Positions 5,255-5,784 of a stretch of 5,784 nt of DNA are shown here, in pieces. Made by a program: the position numbers and the translations under genes. Origin of the DNA: an uncultured Eubacteriales bacterium. GTDB taxonomy: Bacteria > Bacillota > Clostridia > Lachnospirales > Lachnospiraceae. The stretch's first letter is position 1, and the number at the start of each line of letters is the position of its first letter. The notes below the pieces were generated by a model. It was given only the letters and a program-made list of their open reading frames with translations, had not been told where the DNA came from and did not search any database. Where the stretch lies: positions 1 through 5,784 of the forward strand of contig ONXW01000204.1 in the NCBI GenBank assembly GCA_900321915.1, in the 5' to 3' direction.

Positions 5255-5287
5255 AGCGGCGGGTCGGGGGCACCACTTACCGCCGCT
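5255..5287 (+). other. Perfect 8-bp GC-rich hairpin upstream of the thiD ribosome binding site
   Basis: AGCGGCGG (5255-5262) pairs without mismatch with CCGCCGCT (5280-5287) around a 17-nt G-rich then C/A-rich loop. The stem ends 27 nt before the Shine-Dalgarno sequence and is followed by an A/T-rich stretch that should keep the start region open. No T-run follows. It may protect the mRNA or belong to a larger leader fold; this is inference. Confidence 0.5.
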
Positions 5288-5314
5288 ATATAAAAGTAAT
5301 GCATCACATACCAC

Positions 5315-5321
5315 AAGGAGG
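5315..5321 (+). promoter_or_regulatory. Shine-Dalgarno for thiD
   Basis: AAGGAGG lies 6 nt before the ATG at 5328. It is strong, well spaced and in an A-rich context, and it fixes the thiD start. It is outside every leader hairpin listed, which suggests that control is mainly at transcription termination. Confidence 0.9.
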
Positions 5322-5327
5322 ACTGAA

Positions 5328-5784
5328 ATGAAGATTGCATTGACTATCGCCGGAAGCGACTCCGGCGGAGGCGCCGGAATTCAGGCAGATATCAAGACAA
5401 TGATCACGAACGGCGTATTTGCCACATCCGCGATCACTGCCCTGACAGCCCAGAATACCACCGGCGTTACAGGGATCTATGAAGTTACGGACGAGTTTCT
5501 CGGACAGCAGCTAGACGCGGTATTTACCGACCTCTATCCTGACGCCGTGAAGATCGGCATGGTCTCTTCCTCGGCGCTCATCTCGATGATCGCGAAGAAG
5601 CTCAGGCAGTACAATGCCCGTAATATTGTTGTCGACCCGGTCATGGTCGCCACCAGCGGCGCAAAACTTATCAGCGATGACGCTGTCAGGACTCTTACGG
5701 AAGAACTTCTTCCGCTGGCGACTGTTCTGACCCCCAATATCCCTGAGGCGGAGGTCCTCGCCGGAATGAAGATCGATGATGAGG
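5328..5784 (+). CDS. thiD: Hydroxymethylpyrimidine / phosphomethylpyrimidine kinase ThiD, N-terminal part (3' end outside window)
   Basis: ThiD phosphorylates hydroxymethylpyrimidine (HMP) and then HMP phosphate to HMP pyrophosphate, the pyrimidine half of thiamin, in the cytoplasm. The window shows 152 residues of a family usually about 260-270 long; the frame is open to the last base. The sequence begins MKIALTIAGSDSGGGAGIQAD, where residues 8-21 form the signature HMP-binding loop. Also visible are TALTAQNTTGV (37-47), KIGM (75-78), VVDPVMVATSG (101-111) and LTPNIPEAEVL (134-144), all typical of the ribokinase-like ThiD fold. The C-terminal GTGDT-type motif with the catalytic Asp lies outside the window. 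The TPP riboswitch upstream supports the assignment to thiamin synthesis or salvage and predicts repression by TPP. Pyridoxal kinases of the PdxY/PdxK or bifunctional type are the main alternative, but the GSDSGGGAGIQAD motif and the riboswitch favour ThiD. Confidence 0.95.
   Translation, partial: MKIALTIAGSDSGGGAGIQADIKTMITNGVFATSAITALTAQNTTGVTGIYEVTDEFLGQQLDAVFTDLYPDAVKIGMVSSSALISMIAKKLRQYNARNIVVDPVMVATSGAKLISDDAVRTLTEELLPLATVLTPNIPEAEVLAGMKIDDE

Noticed and set aside
5226..5263. Possible degenerate second TPP aptamer (GGCTGCGC..., GGATAAT...GCG..GGG)
   Set aside because: It shares GGATAAT and loose GGCTG and GCG..GGG words with the real aptamer, but ACCTGA, CTGAGA and the P5 partner are missing and the spacing is wrong.
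5062..5320. CTCCTT (5062-5067) in aptamer P3 can pair with AAGGAG of the thiD ribosome site (5315-5320)
   Set aside because: Six pairs over about 250 nt, with the first strand needed for P3, is likely chance; the terminator already explains control.
5116..5331. A plus-strand open frame of 71 codons starting at TTG inside the TPP aptamer
   Set aside because: It runs through the aptamer, terminator and leader hairpins and has no ribosome binding site; it is an accident of non-coding RNA sequence.

Overview
The window is a compact, GC-rich stretch with every feature on the + strand. It looks like the chromosome of a Gram-positive anaerobe of the class Clostridia, perhaps Lachnospiraceae-like. 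This placement is inferred from strong AGGAGG-type ribosome binding sites, a tRNA gene without an encoded CCA, an EFR1-type flavodoxin/ferredoxin fusion, a cysteine desulfurase overlapping mnmA, and a TPP riboswitch that works through an intrinsic terminator. No mobile element, CRISPR array or phage gene is visible.

Region 1 (1-2466) is a tight gene series. It holds the C-terminal part of an AbgB-like M20 amidohydrolase, a PLP-dependent threonine-aldolase-family enzyme and an EFR1-family flavodoxin/ferredoxin fusion. Gaps are 12 and 18 bp with good Shine-Dalgarno sequences, so they are probably co-transcribed. The first two suggest amino-acid or amide catabolism; the third is a redox protein of unknown partner.

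Region 2 (2467-4870) is a sulfur-transfer pair. After a 60-bp gap with a perfect hairpin comes an IscS/NifS-type cysteine desulfurase. Its last 20 bp overlap the start of mnmA, the tRNA-uridine 2-thiolase. The desulfurase would supply the persulfide sulfur that MnmA places on U34 of the Lys, Glu and Gln tRNAs.

Region 3 (4867-5784) is mostly RNA and regulation. A near-consensus promoter whose -35 box overlaps the mnmA stop codon drives a tRNA-Ser(CGA). Its U-rich terminator overlaps the -35 region of the next promoter. That promoter leads into a TPP riboswitch, an intrinsic terminator, and about 140 nt of further leader with two more strong hairpins, then thiD (HMP/HMP-P kinase), which runs off the window end. 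Thiamin pyrophosphate should therefore shut off thiD by premature termination.

Most of the content is known biology. The least explained parts are the structured leader between the riboswitch terminator and thiD, the hairpin that fills the tRNA-Ser leader, and the uncharacterised EFR1 protein. I found no clear evidence for a wholly new system.
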